Assembly (NCBI GenBank): GCA_023512015.1
Contig: JAIMAI010000007.1
Coordinates: 18,274 to 82,273 of the forward strand
Reading direction: 5' to 3'
Source: Acidothermus sp.
Lineage (GTDB): Bacteria; Actinomycetota; Actinomycetes; Acidothermales; Acidothermaceae
DNA length: 64,000 bases
The stretch's first letter is position 1, and the number at the start of each line of letters is the position of its first letter. The notes under the pieces are model-generated. The model worked only from the letters and a program-made list of their open reading frames with translations, was not told the origin of the DNA and searched no databases. Both the position numbers and the translations under genes were made by a program. Below are positions 8,754 to 18,717 of this stretch, in pieces.

Positions 8754-11528
8754 TCAAGCGGAAAGTCCGGCGGCGTCGCGCGGCTGCGCGCCCAGGCCGG
8801 GAATTCCGGTGGTTTGCGCCTCGGCAAGGCGCGCGACGTCGTCGGGGGCCTGGGTTGGCCGGGGGACCGCGGCGACCGTGTTCGCGAAAAGCGTCTCGAT
8901 GCCGCTTGCCGGCAACGGTCGCGAGAAAAGGAATCCCTGCCCGTAGTCGCAGGCCATCGCGAGCAGGGCGGCATACTGCTCACGCGTCTCGATCCCCTCC
9001 GCCACCACGCCGAGCCGCAGGACCTGGCCGAGTTGCACGATCGTGCGGGTGAGTTCCGTACCGCCGACCTCGGCGCGTCCGCGACCGAGCTGCTCGACGA
9101 ACGACTTGTCTATTTTCAGGATGTCGACCGGGAATTTCGCCAGGTACGACAGCGAGGAATATCCGGTGCCGAAATCGTCGATGGCGATCCGCACGCCGAG
9201 GGTTTTGAGCCGACGCAGCACGTCGATTGCTTCGACCGTGTGTTTGATGAGGATGCTTTCGGTGACCTCGATGACGAGAGCTCCCGGCGGCATACCGGTT
9301 TCGGACAACGCCGCACGCACCACCTCGGGTAGTCGCGGATGGAGTTGGCGACTGGAGACGTTGACCGCGACGTGGAAGACCCGGCCGGGTTCGGCGTACC
9401 GCTGCCAGCGGGCTCCGTGACGGCAACATTCCCGGATCGCCCACGAGCCGATGGATTCCACGAGGCCGGTCTCCTCAGCAGTCTCGATGAAATCCATCGG
9501 CCGCACCAAGCCGCGAAGCGGGTGATACCAGCGGATCAACGCCTCGACGCCGACAATCATGCCGGTCCGCAAATTCACCGTCGGCTGGAAATGCAGGACC
9601 AATTCTCCCCTTGCCAGCGCATGCCGCAGGTCGGCTTCGGTCTGCATCCGCACCACCAGGGCGTGGTGCATCTCCGTGCGGAAGCGCACATACCCGCCCT
9701 CACCACTGGCTTTCGCCCGGTACATCGCGAGATCCGCGTTCCGTAACAACTGGTCGGCCGTCTCGCTGCCGGATTCCGTCACCGCGATCCCGATCGACGC
9801 GCCCAGGTTCGCTTCCCGCCCGTCGAGCACGAACGGCTGCGCCAGCACGGTCTGGATGCGCTGGGCGATATCGACGGCGACGTCCTCGGCCTGCGCTCCC
9901 ACGACGAGGATGGCGAATTCGTCGCCCCCCAGCCGGGCGACCGTGTCACCGGGGCGCACGCACCCGCGTAGTCGATCCGCGACCACGGTGAGCAGATGGT
10001 CGCCGATCGCATGCCCCTGGGCGTCGTTGACACTCTTGAAACCGTCCAGATCGAGGAAGAGAACCGCGACGTCGCCGGGTTGACGGGACCGCTCGGCAAG
10101 GGCGTGCTCGACTCGATTGCTGAACAATGCCCGATTCGCCAGTCCGGTGAGCGGATCCGAGAAAGCTTGCCGCAGGAGCTGGCGTTCCAGTTCCTTGCGT
10201 TCGCTCACGTCCCTGGTGTTGAGCACGATTCCCCGAATGTCGTGGTCGTTTACCAGGGAGGTGAGGACGGTTTCCGTTTCCCGCCAGTGGCCTTCGGCAT
10301 GGCGCATCGCCAATTCCAACGTGTGGGTGAACCGCGGATGCAGTGCGGCGTCCACCATGAGTTGTTCCAATCGCCGTGCATCACCTGGGGCGAGCAGCGA
10401 GGTGAACGGGCGTCCCACCATGGACGTCGGGTCGTAGCCGAGTACCCGTTCGACCGACGGGGTTTGATACCGGATGATTCCCGCCGCGTCGACGATCGTG
10501 ATGATGTCGGAGGAATTCTGCACCAGGGAGCGGAACCATTTCGCGTGAGTACGCAGCGCCAAAGTCCGTTCCACCACGCGGTATTCCAGCGTTCGAGAAA
10601 GGAGGAGCTGGTCGAGCCGCGCGGAAATCCACGACGCCAGGAGCAGGACCCCGAGCACCCCCATCATGACGACCGTCCAGTCGCTCGGCCGCTCGGCGCG
10701 CAGCAGGGACGCGATGATGAGCCCGGCGGCGCCGAGCATCGGCACCACCGGAGTAAGGACGGCGATCCGCTCCCGCACCCGCAGGCGACCGACGTCCCCT
10801 TTACGAGATGGCGCAATTGCCGCCCACGCGACGACGAGGATTCCCGCGATGTCGACCAGGACGGAGGGGTGATGCGGCGTCCACTCTCCGGAACTCCAGG
10901 CGGCCACCGCGAGCAGGTCCCCGAGGGACATCACGATGAATCCGACGCCTGCCGCGAACACCGATGCGAACGGTGGCTCGCCGTCGAGGGGACATCGCCC
11001 GATGGCCATGACCACCGCCGTCGCCAGGAGAAGGGCCGCCAGCGGATGCACAGCGCCCATCACCCCCGCCGATTCGGTGACACCGACGTCGTAGGCCATG
11101 ACCCCGAAAGCGCAGGCCGCGATCGCAGCGTCGAGGGCCGCCCGTATCCGTGCCTGCCTTTCCCCGGGGGTGCGCACCAACACGAAGAAAGCCCCGATGA
11201 CCACCGCACAGGCCGCAGGAAAAACGACGTTGCCCTCCGGCGGATATGCCGCACCGGAGGGAGTCACACCGCCCGCGGCGACGCCTGCGGCACCGAGTCC
11301 GACGCCGACGGCCATCCCCCACCACGCGAGGCGTCGCGGCGCGTCGGCGCTGCCCCGGCGCGCGAGCAGAACGACGGCGAGGACGGCGCTCTGCAGCACT
11401 CCGAGAATTCCCAGCACATCGGCCGGGCCGGGAAGGACGCCACCCAGCCCGACGGCCGCCGCCCCGGATGCCACAGCAACCCCCGAGGCGGCGCGCAGGC
11501 GCAAACCGGCGACGCCGCGAGTCCCCAC
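8754..11528 (-). CDS. Membrane-bound PAS-GGDEF-EAL cyclic-di-GMP protein
   Basis: This 924-residue protein is predicted to make and/or degrade cyclic-di-GMP. The N-terminal 300 residues form about eight to nine hydrophobic helices (for example ADVLGILGVLQSAVLAVVLL and a helix around LLLATAVVMAIG), a membrane sensor module I cannot name. A PAS domain follows (SSDIITIVDAAGIIRYQTPSVERVLGYDP, about 335-450). The GGDEF domain has the intact signature RLGGDEFAIL (about 534). The EAL domain has VEALIRWYHP (about 662), DDFGTGYSSLSYL and VAEGIETREQ. Both catalytic signatures look intact, so either activity is possible. It is transcribed alone, between hflX and dinG. Confidence 0.92.
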   Translation of the reverse strand: MGTRGVAGLRLRAASGVAVASGAAAVGLGGVLPGPADVLGILGVLQSAVLAVVLLARRGSADAPRRLAWWGMAVGVGLGAAGVAAGGVTPSGAAYPPEGNVVFPAACAVVIGAFFVLVRTPGERQARIRAALDAAIAACAFGVMAYDVGVTESAGVMGAVHPLAALLLATAVVMAIGRCPLDGEPPFASVFAAGVGFIVMSLGDLLAVAAWSSGEWTPHHPSVLVDIAGILVVAWAAIAPSRKGDVGRLRVRERIAVLTPVVPMLGAAGLIIASLLRAERPSDWTVVMMGVLGVLLLASWISARLDQLLLSRTLEYRVVERTLALRTHAKWFRSLVQNSSDIITIVDAAGIIRYQTPSVERVLGYDPTSMVGRPFTSLLAPGDARRLEQLMVDAALHPRFTHTLELAMRHAEGHWRETETVLTSLVNDHDIRGIVLNTRDVSERKELERQLLRQAFSDPLTGLANRALFSNRVEHALAERSRQPGDVAVLFLDLDGFKSVNDAQGHAIGDHLLTVVADRLRGCVRPGDTVARLGGDEFAILVVGAQAEDVAVDIAQRIQTVLAQPFVLDGREANLGASIGIAVTESGSETADQLLRNADLAMYRAKASGEGGYVRFRTEMHHALVVRMQTEADLRHALARGELVLHFQPTVNLRTGMIVGVEALIRWYHPLRGLVRPMDFIETAEETGLVESIGSWAIRECCRHGARWQRYAEPGRVFHVAVNVSSRQLHPRLPEVVRAALSETGMPPGALVIEVTESILIKHTVEAIDVLRRLKTLGVRIAIDDFGTGYSSLSYLAKFPVDILKIDKSFVEQLGRGRAEVGGTELTRTIVQLGQVLRLGVVAEGIETREQYAALLAMACDYGQGFLFSRPLPASGIETLFANTVAAVPRPTQAPDDVARLAEAQTTGIPGLGAQPRDAAGLSA

Positions 11529-11639
11529 CTAACAGGTATCGTCCGCGCGGGCACGGGAGACGATCCGCCGTCCGGCCCACGATCCGCGCCGTTCGGCCGA
11601 TGCCGTCTGAACCTACTCGGCTAGCCCGGGAGCAAGCGA

Positions 11640-13133
11640 TCAGCGAGTCGCGAAGCCGGCAAGTTCCGCTGCCAACTCGGCCGGGACCCGGGCCCGCACC
11701 CGGGTACCCGCCGACGTGTGTTCGACGTGTTCCACTTCACCGAGCTCGTGAACTAGGGCGACGAGCCGGCCCTCACTGAACGGCACGAGGACGTCGACAG
11801 CGACCGGCGGGTGCGGCAGCATCTCCTCGATCGCGCGGCGCAATTCCTCCAGACCCGCGCCGGTACGCGCGGAGACCGCGACCGCGCGATTTCCTTTCCG
11901 CTCTTCCGCGGCGATCAGCGCGGCGACGGCCGCCGAATCTGCGACGTCCACCTTGTTGACGACGACCAGTTCAGGGACCTTCGACGCGCCGATTTCGTCG
12001 AAAACGGCGCGGACGGCGTCCATCTGCCCGAAGGGGTCGGGGTGCGAGCCGTCCACCACGTGCACGATGAGGTCGGCGTCCACAACCTCTTCAAGGGTGG
12101 ACCGGAAGGCTTCCACGAGCTGATGGGGCAGATGGCGGACGAACCCGACGGTGTCGGTCAAGGTGAAGACCCGCCCGTCGCTGGTGGTGGCGCGTCGCAC
12201 CGTGGGATCGAGGGTGGCGAAGAGCGCGTCCTCGACGAGCACCCCCGCGCCGGTCAGCCGATTGAGCAGCGACGACTTGCCCGCGTTGGTGTAACCGGCG
12301 ATGGCCACCGCCGGTACCCGGCGGCTGCGGCGCTGGTGGCGCTTGACCTCCCGGGTGGTGGCAAGAGCCTCCAACTCCCGACGGAGTTTGGTCATCCGGG
12401 CCCGGACCCGACGACGGTCCAGCTCGAGCTTCGTCTCCCCCGGCCCGCGGCCGCCGATACCGACCCCGCCAGCGGCAGCCCGACCACCGGCCTGACGGGA
12501 CAGCGACTCACCCCAACCCCGCAGCCGTGGCAGCAGGTAGGTCATCTGCGCCAACTCCACTTGGGCCTTGCCTTCCCGGCTGCGGGCATGCTGGGCGAAG
12601 ATGTCGAGGATCAACGCCGTCCGGTCCACCACCTTGACCGCGACGATCTTCTCCAGGTTGCGGAGCTGGGATGGCGAGAGCTCGCCGTCGCAGATCACCG
12701 TGTCGGCGCCGCAGGCCGCGACGATGTCCCGCAGCTCCCGAGCCTTACCCGCGCCGATGTAGGTGGCCGGGTCGGGTTTGTCCCGCCGCTGCAACAACCC
12801 CTCGAGCACCAACGAACCGGCGGTTTCGGCGAGTTGTTTCAATTCGACGAGCGAATTCTCGGCTTCCTGTGGAGTGCCGTCGGTCCACACGCCGACCAGG
12901 ACCACCCGCTCCAGCCGCAGCCGGCGGTATTCGACCTCGGTGACGTCGCGGAGTTCGGTGGAAAGTCCGGGAACCCGTCGCAGGGCATGTCGGTCGGCAA
13001 GTTCGAGGTCGATCGCCTCGTCCAGGTAGCCGAACGCGTCGGTTTCTGACGATGTCGTCGCAGCAACCCCCTTCGCGTCCCCGAATTCCCTCACTCGCCG
13101 ACGCCCTCTCGATGTTCCCTCACTCGCGGACAC
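11640..13133 (-). CDS. hflX: Ribosome-associated GTPase HflX
   Basis: HflX binds the 50S subunit and splits or rescues stalled ribosomes. The 497-residue protein has the HflX N-terminal domain (RDKPDPATYIGAGKARELRDIV), a Gly-rich linker (GRGPGETKLELDRRRVRARM), and the G domain with G1 AGYTNAGKSSLLNRL (about 283), G3 DTVGFVRHLP and G4 VVNKVD. The GTG start at 13133 overlaps the end of dapF by 14 bases. A second in-frame GTG at 13094 is possible, so the N-terminus is uncertain. A 13-bp direct repeat (period 29) covers this junction. Confidence 0.95.
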   Translation of the reverse strand: MSASEGTSRGRRRVREFGDAKGVAATTSSETDAFGYLDEAIDLELADRHALRRVPGLSTELRDVTEVEYRRLRLERVVLVGVWTDGTPQEAENSLVELKQLAETAGSLVLEGLLQRRDKPDPATYIGAGKARELRDIVAACGADTVICDGELSPSQLRNLEKIVAVKVVDRTALILDIFAQHARSREGKAQVELAQMTYLLPRLRGWGESLSRQAGGRAAAGGVGIGGRGPGETKLELDRRRVRARMTKLRRELEALATTREVKRHQRRSRRVPAVAIAGYTNAGKSSLLNRLTGAGVLVEDALFATLDPTVRRATTSDGRVFTLTDTVGFVRHLPHQLVEAFRSTLEEVVDADLIVHVVDGSHPDPFGQMDAVRAVFDEIGASKVPELVVVNKVDVADSAAVAALIAAEERKGNRAVAVSARTGAGLEELRRAIEEMLPHPPVAVDVLVPFSEGRLVALVHELGEVEHVEHTSAGTRVRARVPAELAAELAGFATR

Positions 13134-13995
13134 CCTCCCGGTCGGCTCGACGATCGGCGGCCGACCCTTCGCTCAGCGCGTCGACCCGGACTCGCCCCTC
13201 CGCGACAATCACAGCCGGGCCGACGAGGGTGACCTGGTCGTCGTCCAGCCTCACCCCCAGCTCTCCGCCGCGCAGCCTGATCCGCCACCAGCCGTCGGCC
13301 GGGCGACGCGGATCGGTGGCGAAAGCCGCGGCGACTGCGCAGGCGCCGCTGCCGCACGACTCCGTCTCCCCCACGCCCCGTTCCCGCACCCGCACCCGCA
13401 GTCGGCCGGGCTCGGCGAATTCCACGAATTCGACGTTGACGCCCTCGGGAAAATCGGTCGGCTCGACGGTAAGGCGGGTGAGGTCGAGGTGGTCGAGGTC
13501 CTCGACGGCGCAGACCAGATGCGGATTGCCCACCGACACCCGGGTGCCCGAGAACTCCCGGCCATCCACGCGCACGCGACCCAAGCCCACGACCAGAGGT
13601 GCGGGAAGCCATACCCAGACGTCCCCGACCGCCGGGACATCGACGGTCAGCGGTCCGATGCGGGTGCCGACCACGAAACGCCCCGGCGCCTGGAGTCCGG
13701 CCTCGACGAGATAGCGGGCGAAGAGTCGCACGCCGTTGCCGCAGATTTCGGCGACGCTGCCGTCGGCGTTGCGGTAGTCCATGAACCAGGCGGCGTCGCC
13801 CGCCAGCTCGGCGAGATCACTCGGGAGCGCAGTGGTGCGGACGACGCGCAGCACACCGTCCGCTCCCACGCCGGCACGCCGGTCGCACAGGTCCCGCACG
13901 AAATGCTCGCTGAGGCCGAGGACGCCGTCCGGGTCGGGGAGGACGACGAAATCGTTGCGGGTCGCGTGACCTTTCAGGAAGGCGACGTCGTCCAC
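13120..13995 (-). CDS. dapF: Diaminopimelate epimerase
   Basis: DapF converts LL- to meso-diaminopimelate for lysine and peptidoglycan. I chose the GTG at 13995 (VDDVAFLKGHATRNDFVVLPD), because the family begins with a strand and the G-x-G-N-D motif at this point. The length is 291 residues. Both catalytic cysteines are present: AEICGNGVRLFARY (about 87) and ESCGSGACAVAAA (about 213). The start lies inside the 3' end of miaA (22-base overlap) and the stop inside hflX, so miaA-dapF-hflX form a tight operon. Confidence 0.95.
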   Translation of the reverse strand: MDDVAFLKGHATRNDFVVLPDPDGVLGLSEHFVRDLCDRRAGVGADGVLRVVRTTALPSDLAELAGDAAWFMDYRNADGSVAEICGNGVRLFARYLVEAGLQAPGRFVVGTRIGPLTVDVPAVGDVWVWLPAPLVVGLGRVRVDGREFSGTRVSVGNPHLVCAVEDLDHLDLTRLTVEPTDFPEGVNVEFVEFAEPGRLRVRVRERGVGETESCGSGACAVAAAFATDPRRPADGWWRIRLRGGELGVRLDDDQVTLVGPAVIVAEGRVRVDALSEGSAADRRADREGVRE

Positions 13996-14978
13996 ACCTC
14001 GATCGTACGGGCCAGACGGTCGACGAGCTCCGGATCGGCGGCGTCCCACCACTGCACCCGGGGATCGGCGCGAAACCAGGAACGCTGCCGACGCACGAAA
14101 CGCTTGGTCGCCGCGACCGTCAGCTCCCGGGCCTGCGCTTCGCTGTGACGGCCGTCGAGCATCTCCAGGACCTGCCGATATCCCAGGGCCCGTGAAGCGG
14201 TAAGCCCGCGGCGCAACCCGCAGGTGTCGGCCAGCCTGCGGACCTCCTCGACGAACCCGGCGGCCCACATCTCGGCGACCCGCTGCTCCACGCGCAGGTC
14301 GAGCGCACTCGTCTCCCGGTCGAGCCCGATGAGCAGGACGTCGTACACCGACTCGTAGCCGGGCATCGTGGCGGTGAACCGGGGCCGGCCGAGGTCGAGC
14401 ACTTCCAGAGCCCGCACGATTCGCCGTCCGTTGGTGGGCAGGATGCCGGCTGCGGCCTGCGGATCACGTCGGGCCAATTCGCGGTGGAGAGCCAGCGGGC
14501 CGACCCTGGCGAGTTCGGCTTCCCAGCGGGCGCGGATTCCCGGATCGGTGCCGGGGAATTCGAGCCGGTCGAGCGCGGCCCGCACGTAGAGTCCGGAACC
14601 GCCGACGAGGATGGGCAGCGCCCCACGAGCCGTGACCGACGTAATCGCGGCGCGGGCCAGGCGCTGGTATTCGGCGACGCTGGCGGTTTTGGTGACCGGC
14701 CAGATATCGAGCAGGTGGTGAACGATTTCCCTCCGTGCCTCGGGTGGGGGTTTCGCCGTCCCGATATCCATGCCTTGGTAGAGCTGCATGGAGTCCGCGT
14801 TGATGACCTCACCGCCGAATTTCCGCGCCAGTTCTATGGCGAACGCCGATTTTCCGACCGCGGTCGGCCCGACGAGCGCGAGCACCTTCGGTCGGTTCTC
14901 CACCCGAGGTACGGCGGCCTCCAGCCGATCGGTCTCCGTCTTCGGCGTGTCATCGGCAGGGTTTCCCGCATCCCTCAT
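13974..14978 (-). CDS. miaA: tRNA dimethylallyltransferase
   Basis: MiaA adds the isopentenyl group to A37 of tRNAs reading UNN codons; miaB downstream at 17.2 kb completes the ms2i6A modification. The 334 residues start at ATG 14978. The P-loop is LVGPTAVGKSAFAIELA (about 36). Other family motifs are NADSMQLYQGMDIGTAKP, LVGGSGLYVRAALD, and the C-terminal KRFVRRQRSWFRADPR. The first ~25 residues before the P-loop are a variable extension. The upstream gene ends 8 bases before the start. Confidence 0.96.
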   Translation of the reverse strand: MRDAGNPADDTPKTETDRLEAAVPRVENRPKVLALVGPTAVGKSAFAIELARKFGGEVINADSMQLYQGMDIGTAKPPPEARREIVHHLLDIWPVTKTASVAEYQRLARAAITSVTARGALPILVGGSGLYVRAALDRLEFPGTDPGIRARWEAELARVGPLALHRELARRDPQAAAGILPTNGRRIVRALEVLDLGRPRFTATMPGYESVYDVLLIGLDRETSALDLRVEQRVAEMWAAGFVEEVRRLADTCGLRRGLTASRALGYRQVLEMLDGRHSEAQARELTVAATKRFVRRQRSWFRADPRVQWWDAADPELVDRLARTIEVWTTSPS

Positions 14979-14985
14979 CGGTCGC

Positions 14986-15723
14986 TCACCGCAGACGTTC
15001 CCAGGTGGCCACCACGTACTGGACGCCGGCTGCAGCGCTGGCGTAGCGCAGCTCGGCGCGCCATTCGCCGTCCGCCGCCCACCGGCCGACGGCCCGCCAC
15101 GGCCCGACTCCGCCGACGAGCAACTCCTCGGCGAGCGGCACGTCGAGCTCGGCGAGGCCGGCGACGTCCGCCGCGGCCAGGGCGCCCACCACGGCGGTGT
15201 CGAACGCCTCGGCCCGCGGGTCGAGGTAGCCGGGGGCTTTGGGGCCGCGCCGCGCGGACCCGTCGCCCATGACGAGGAGCAGCACCGGCTCGTTGATGTC
15301 GGGGGGCGGGCCGATCGGCCTGCCGTACGCATCGACCGGTCCGAGCAGATTGCCGTAGGCATCCACCGCGAGCGGTAAGGGAATTCGACCCGGGTCGCAG
15401 CGGCGCACCAGCCACACGCCGATCGCAAGCGAAAGAGGGAGGTCGGACGGCGGCAGGTCGGGATCGGCGAGCCCAGGAGCGAAATCCGGCAACGGCGCCG
15501 CCGGATGTGCAGACCCGAGAATCAGCAGCGGCCGCGGTCGGGACACCAGCCAGCGGACGGCGTCCAGGCACGCGTCGAGAAGAGGCGCGAATTCGGCGGC
15601 CGCACGCCCGGCCACCGCCGGGACGAGAACCGGCGGATGGGGACAAAACGCAACCGCCTCCACCCACGGTTCGCCGACTCCGCGAACCGGAGCAGCCAGC
15701 GACACGTTGGGAGAATCGGCCAC
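14986..15723 (-). CDS. Conserved protein related to class III extradiol dioxygenases
   Basis: The product is 245 residues from GTG 15723; a GTG at 15771 would add 16. I prefer 15723 because TACCCT lies 7 bases upstream, as in leaderless actinobacterial transcripts. Recognisable features are FCPHPPVLVPAVAG near the N-terminus and LLILGSAHPA. These carry two histidines of the type that ligate iron in LigB-like dioxygenases. A Gly-rich VMGDGSARRGPKAPGYLDPRAEAFD segment follows. A gene of this family sits beside miaA in many actinobacteria, but its reaction is unknown. It is divergent from the DUF349 gene. Confidence 0.7.
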   Translation of the reverse strand: MADSPNVSLAAPVRGVGEPWVEAVAFCPHPPVLVPAVAGRAAAEFAPLLDACLDAVRWLVSRPRPLLILGSAHPAAPLPDFAPGLADPDLPPSDLPLSLAIGVWLVRRCDPGRIPLPLAVDAYGNLLGPVDAYGRPIGPPPDINEPVLLLVMGDGSARRGPKAPGYLDPRAEAFDTAVVGALAAADVAGLAELDVPLAEELLVGGVGPWRAVGRWAADGEWRAELRYASAAAGVQYVVATWERLR

Positions 15724-15730
15724 GGCTTGC

Positions 15731-15736
15731 AGGGTA
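15731..15736 (-). promoter_or_regulatory. Possible -10 element for a leaderless transcript
   Basis: TACCCT on the minus strand ends 7 bases before GTG 15723 of the dioxygenase-like gene. The spacing fits a transcript starting at the initiation codon. No clear -35 was seen. Confidence 0.3.
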
Positions 15737-15942
15737 GCGACACCCCGGATTCCGCGCGTGCTGCGCGACACCCGGGATCCGCGAAGCCCTCGCAGGCCAT
15801 ACCCTCGGCTACGTCGGATGTCGCCGTCCGTGGGTCCGTCGGTCGCGAAGCCCCGGACCCGCTTCGGACGGCAAGAGCGTCATGGGCCACACTGTGGCGC
15901 GCGGGGCGACACGGCAGCGCGGGCAAAGAGGAGAACGCAAGG

Positions 15943-17145
15943 ATGGGCACCGAGACCCAGTGGGGCCGGATCGCGCCCGACGGCACTGTCTACGTCAAGA
16001 CCCGGGACGGAGAGCGGGTCGTCGGCTCCTGGCAGGCCGGACCCCTCGAAGAAGGGTTGGCTCACTTCATCCGCCGCTACAAAGACCTGGCCACCGAAGT
16101 GAGTCTGCTGGAGACCCGCTTCGCTTCGGGCACCGCATCGCCGTCCACCACGATCGTCGCGGCACGCCGACTCCGGGAGACCCTCCCCACTGCGAACGTC
16201 GTCGGGGATCTCGACGCTCTCGACACCCGCCTCGCTGCTCTCCTGGAGGAGGCCACCCGCAAACGAGAGGAAGAACGCGAGGCCAGGCGGCAGGCCGCCC
16301 AGCGGGCGATCGAAGCCAAACGCGCCCTCGTCGAGCAGGCCGAGGAATTGGCCCAGAGCACGCAATGGAAAGCCGCCGGCGACCGGCTGCGGGAAATCGC
16401 CGACGAATGGCGTGAGATAAGGGGTGCGGACCGCAAAATCGAAGCCGAATTGTGGAAGCGGTTCGCCGCGGCACGTTCTGAATTCAACAAGCGGCGCGGC
16501 GCGTATTTCAGCAAGCTGGAAGAAGAACGCAAACAGATCATCGCTCGCAAGGAGAAACTCATCGCCGAGGCCGAATCCCTCGCACAGTCGTCGGATTGGG
16601 TGGCGACGGCGAACCGTTTTCGAGCACTCACCAACGAATGGAAGAACGCCGGACACGTCGCCCGGGACACCGAATCGGCGCTGTGGCAGCGTTTCCGGGC
16701 CGCGCAGGAGACGTTCTTCGCCCGCCGGGCCGAAGCGCTCACCAAACGCGATCAGGAATTCCAGGAGAACCAGCGGGCCAAGGAAGCGCTGCTGGCCGAA
16801 GCCGAAGCGTTGGATCCGCACGGTGACCCGGAAGTGGTCCGCACCAAGCTCCGCGACCTGCAACGCCGGTGGGCCCAGATCGGCCGTACCCCGCGGGAGA
16901 CCGCGGCGGATCTGGAGAAGCGGTTCGACGCGCTGGTGGCGCGGGTGCGCGCCGTCCTCGACGAGCGGCGGCGTGAGGACGCGGTGGCGACGTCCCCGCT
17001 GGTCATCCGACTCCGGGAATCGGTGCAGAAACTGGAGCGGAAGATAGACCAAGCGCGCCAGGCGGGAAGACTCGCGGAAGCCAGCGAGCTCGAAGCCCAG
17101 CTCGCCACGCACCGCGAGTGGCTCGCCCGTACGACCCGCAGCTAG
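15943..17145 (+). CDS. DUF349 repeat coiled-coil protein
   Basis: I placed the start at ATG 15943, after a good ribosome site (gaggagaacgcaagg). The 400-residue product opens with a small beta domain (TQWGRIAPDGTVYVKTRDGERVVGSW). It continues with at least three alpha-helical DUF349 units, each built around W...A..RF/L..L..EW. These are near QSTQWKAAGDRLREIADEW, QSSDWVATANRFRALTNEW and DPEVVRTKLRDLQRRW. The charged helices predict long coiled coils. The family is conserved in actinobacteria between miaA and miaB but has no settled function. Confidence 0.85.
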   Translation: MGTETQWGRIAPDGTVYVKTRDGERVVGSWQAGPLEEGLAHFIRRYKDLATEVSLLETRFASGTASPSTTIVAARRLRETLPTANVVGDLDALDTRLAALLEEATRKREEEREARRQAAQRAIEAKRALVEQAEELAQSTQWKAAGDRLREIADEWREIRGADRKIEAELWKRFAAARSEFNKRRGAYFSKLEEERKQIIARKEKLIAEAESLAQSSDWVATANRFRALTNEWKNAGHVARDTESALWQRFRAAQETFFARRAEALTKRDQEFQENQRAKEALLAEAEALDPHGDPEVVRTKLRDLQRRWAQIGRTPRETAADLEKRFDALVARVRAVLDERRREDAVATSPLVIRLRESVQKLERKIDQARQAGRLAEASELEAQLATHREWLARTTRS

Positions 17146-17201
17146 CTCGTCCGAGTCCGAGCCAGCGATCGAAGTCGTCGGCCCCGCGACTGCACGCCGG
17201 G

Positions 17202-18671
17202 TCAGGCGGGCCGGAAGGTCGGCATTCCGAGCAGCACGCCGGTAGGTTCGGCTCGATGCCGGGCTTCCCAAGCGTCGCCGGCGCGGGTGCGGCGCACTCC
17301 CAGCACCCGATCGGCCACGAGGTAATGCGGCGCCGCATGGGTGATCTCGACAGTGACCACGTCGCCGGGGCGGGCATCGGCGGGTTGCAGGTGGACGAGC
17401 CGGTTGTCCGGAGCCCGTCCGCTCATCCGGTGGGTGCGCTCGTCCTTGCGTCCCTCCCCTTCGCCGATGAGGACGTCGACCACCTTCCCGACCTGGGAGC
17501 GGTTCTCCTCCAATGCGATCTCATCGACCAGGGCGACCAGCCGGCCGAATCGCTCGGCCACCGTCTCGGGCGGCACCTGATCGGGCATCTCGGCGGCGGG
17601 GGTGCCGGGGCGTTTGGAGTACTGGAAGGTGAAGGCCCCGGCGAACCGGACCCGGCGTACGACGTCCAAGGTTTCGGCGAAATCCTCCTCGGTTTCTCCC
17701 GGGAAACCGACGATGATGTCGGTAGTGATCGCGACGTCCGGGATGGCTGCCCGGATTTTCTCGACGATGTCGAGGTACTTCTGCTTGCGGTACGACCGAC
17801 GCATCCGCCGCAGCACCGCATCGGAACCTGACTGCAGGGGGAGGTGAAGCTGCGGCATCACGTTGGGAGTTTCGGCCATCGCGTCGATGACGTCGTCGGT
17901 GAAATCGTGCGGATGGGGGGAGGTGAAGCGAACCCGCTCCAGTCCGTCGATCCGACCGCACGCTCGCAGCAGTTTTCCGAACGCGTACCGATCCCCGAAT
18001 TCCACTCCGTAGGAATTCACGTTCTGGCCGAGCAGGGTGACCTCGATGACCCCGTCGGCCACCAAGGTCTGTATTTCCCGAAGTATGTCACCGGGACGCC
18101 GGTCCCGTTCCCGACCCCGCAGACGCGGCACGATGCAGAAGGTGCAGGTGTTGTTGCATCCCACACTGATGGCCACCCACGCCGCGTACGCGGATTCCCG
18201 CTTGGAGGGCAAAGTCGAGGGAAAGACTTCGAGGGATTCACGAATTTCGACCTGAGCTTCGTGGGCGATGCGCGCCCGTTCCAGCAGAACCGGGAGGGCA
18301 TCGAGGTTGTGGGTTCCGAACACGACGTCCACCCACGGCGCCCGACGGACGATCTCTCCGCGGTCTTTCTGCGCCAAGCAGCCGCCAACTGCGATCTGCA
18401 TTCCGGGGCGGGTTTTCTTCACCGGGTAGAGCTGCCCGAGGTTGCCGTAGAGCCGGTTGTCGGCGTTTTCCCGCACGGCGCAGGTGTTGAAGACGACCAC
18501 GTCCGCCGGTTCGTCGTCGCCCGCCCGCACGTAGCCGCAAGCTTCCAGCAGTCCGGCGATTCGCTCCGAATCGTGCATGTTCATCTGGCAGCCGAAGGTG
18601 CGGATCTGGTAGGTCCGCCCGGCTGCCGGCAGGGCGGGGAGCGTCTCGGAAGGAAGCGTCTCGGCGGTCAC
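17202..18671 (-). CDS. miaB: tRNA-2-methylthio-N6-dimethylallyladenosine synthase
   Basis: MiaB is a radical-SAM methylthiotransferase that thiomethylates i6A37 made by MiaA. The 489 residues contain the N-terminal cluster cysteines [21 protein letters not shown] and GGCLAQKD. The radical-SAM CxxxCxxC is [14 protein letters not shown], and [19 protein letters not shown] and [11 protein letters not shown] are typical of the barrel. A C-terminal TRAM domain ([30 protein letters not shown]) should bind tRNA. The last ~45 residues are variable. It is divergent from the S9 peptidase gene. Confidence 0.96.
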   Translation of the reverse strand: MTAETLPSETLPALPAAGRTYQIRTFGCQMNMHDSERIAGLLEACGYVRAGDDEPADVVVFNTCAVRENADNRLYGNLGQLYPVKKTRPGMQIAVGGCLAQKDRGEIVRRAPWVDVVFGTHNLDALPVLLERARIAHEAQVEIRESLEVFPSTLPSKRESAYAAWVAISVGCNNTCTFCIVPRLRGRERDRRPGDILREIQTLVADGVIEVTLLGQNVNSYGVEFGDRYAFGKLLRACGRIDGLERVRFTSPHPHDFTDDVIDAMAETPNVMPQLHLPLQSGSDAVLRRMRRSYRKQKYLDIVEKIRAAIPDVAITTDIIVGFPGETEEDFAETLDVVRRVRFAGAFTFQYSKRPGTPAAEMPDQVPPETVAERFGRLVALVDEIALEENRSQVGKVVDVLIGEGEGRKDERTHRMSGRAPDNRLVHLQPADARPGDVVTVEITHAAPHYLVADRVLGVRRTRAGDAWEARHRAEPTGVLLGMPTFRPA

Positions 18672-18717
18672 GGGAACCAGGGTACGAGGTGACTCTCCCG
18701 CGCGAGAGGATGGCGAC

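Noticed and set aside
13086..13127. 13-bp direct repeat with period 29 at the dapF-hflX junction
   Set aside because: Only two copies inside overlapping coding ends. It probably reflects a small duplication in the variable hflX N-terminus rather than a regulatory element.
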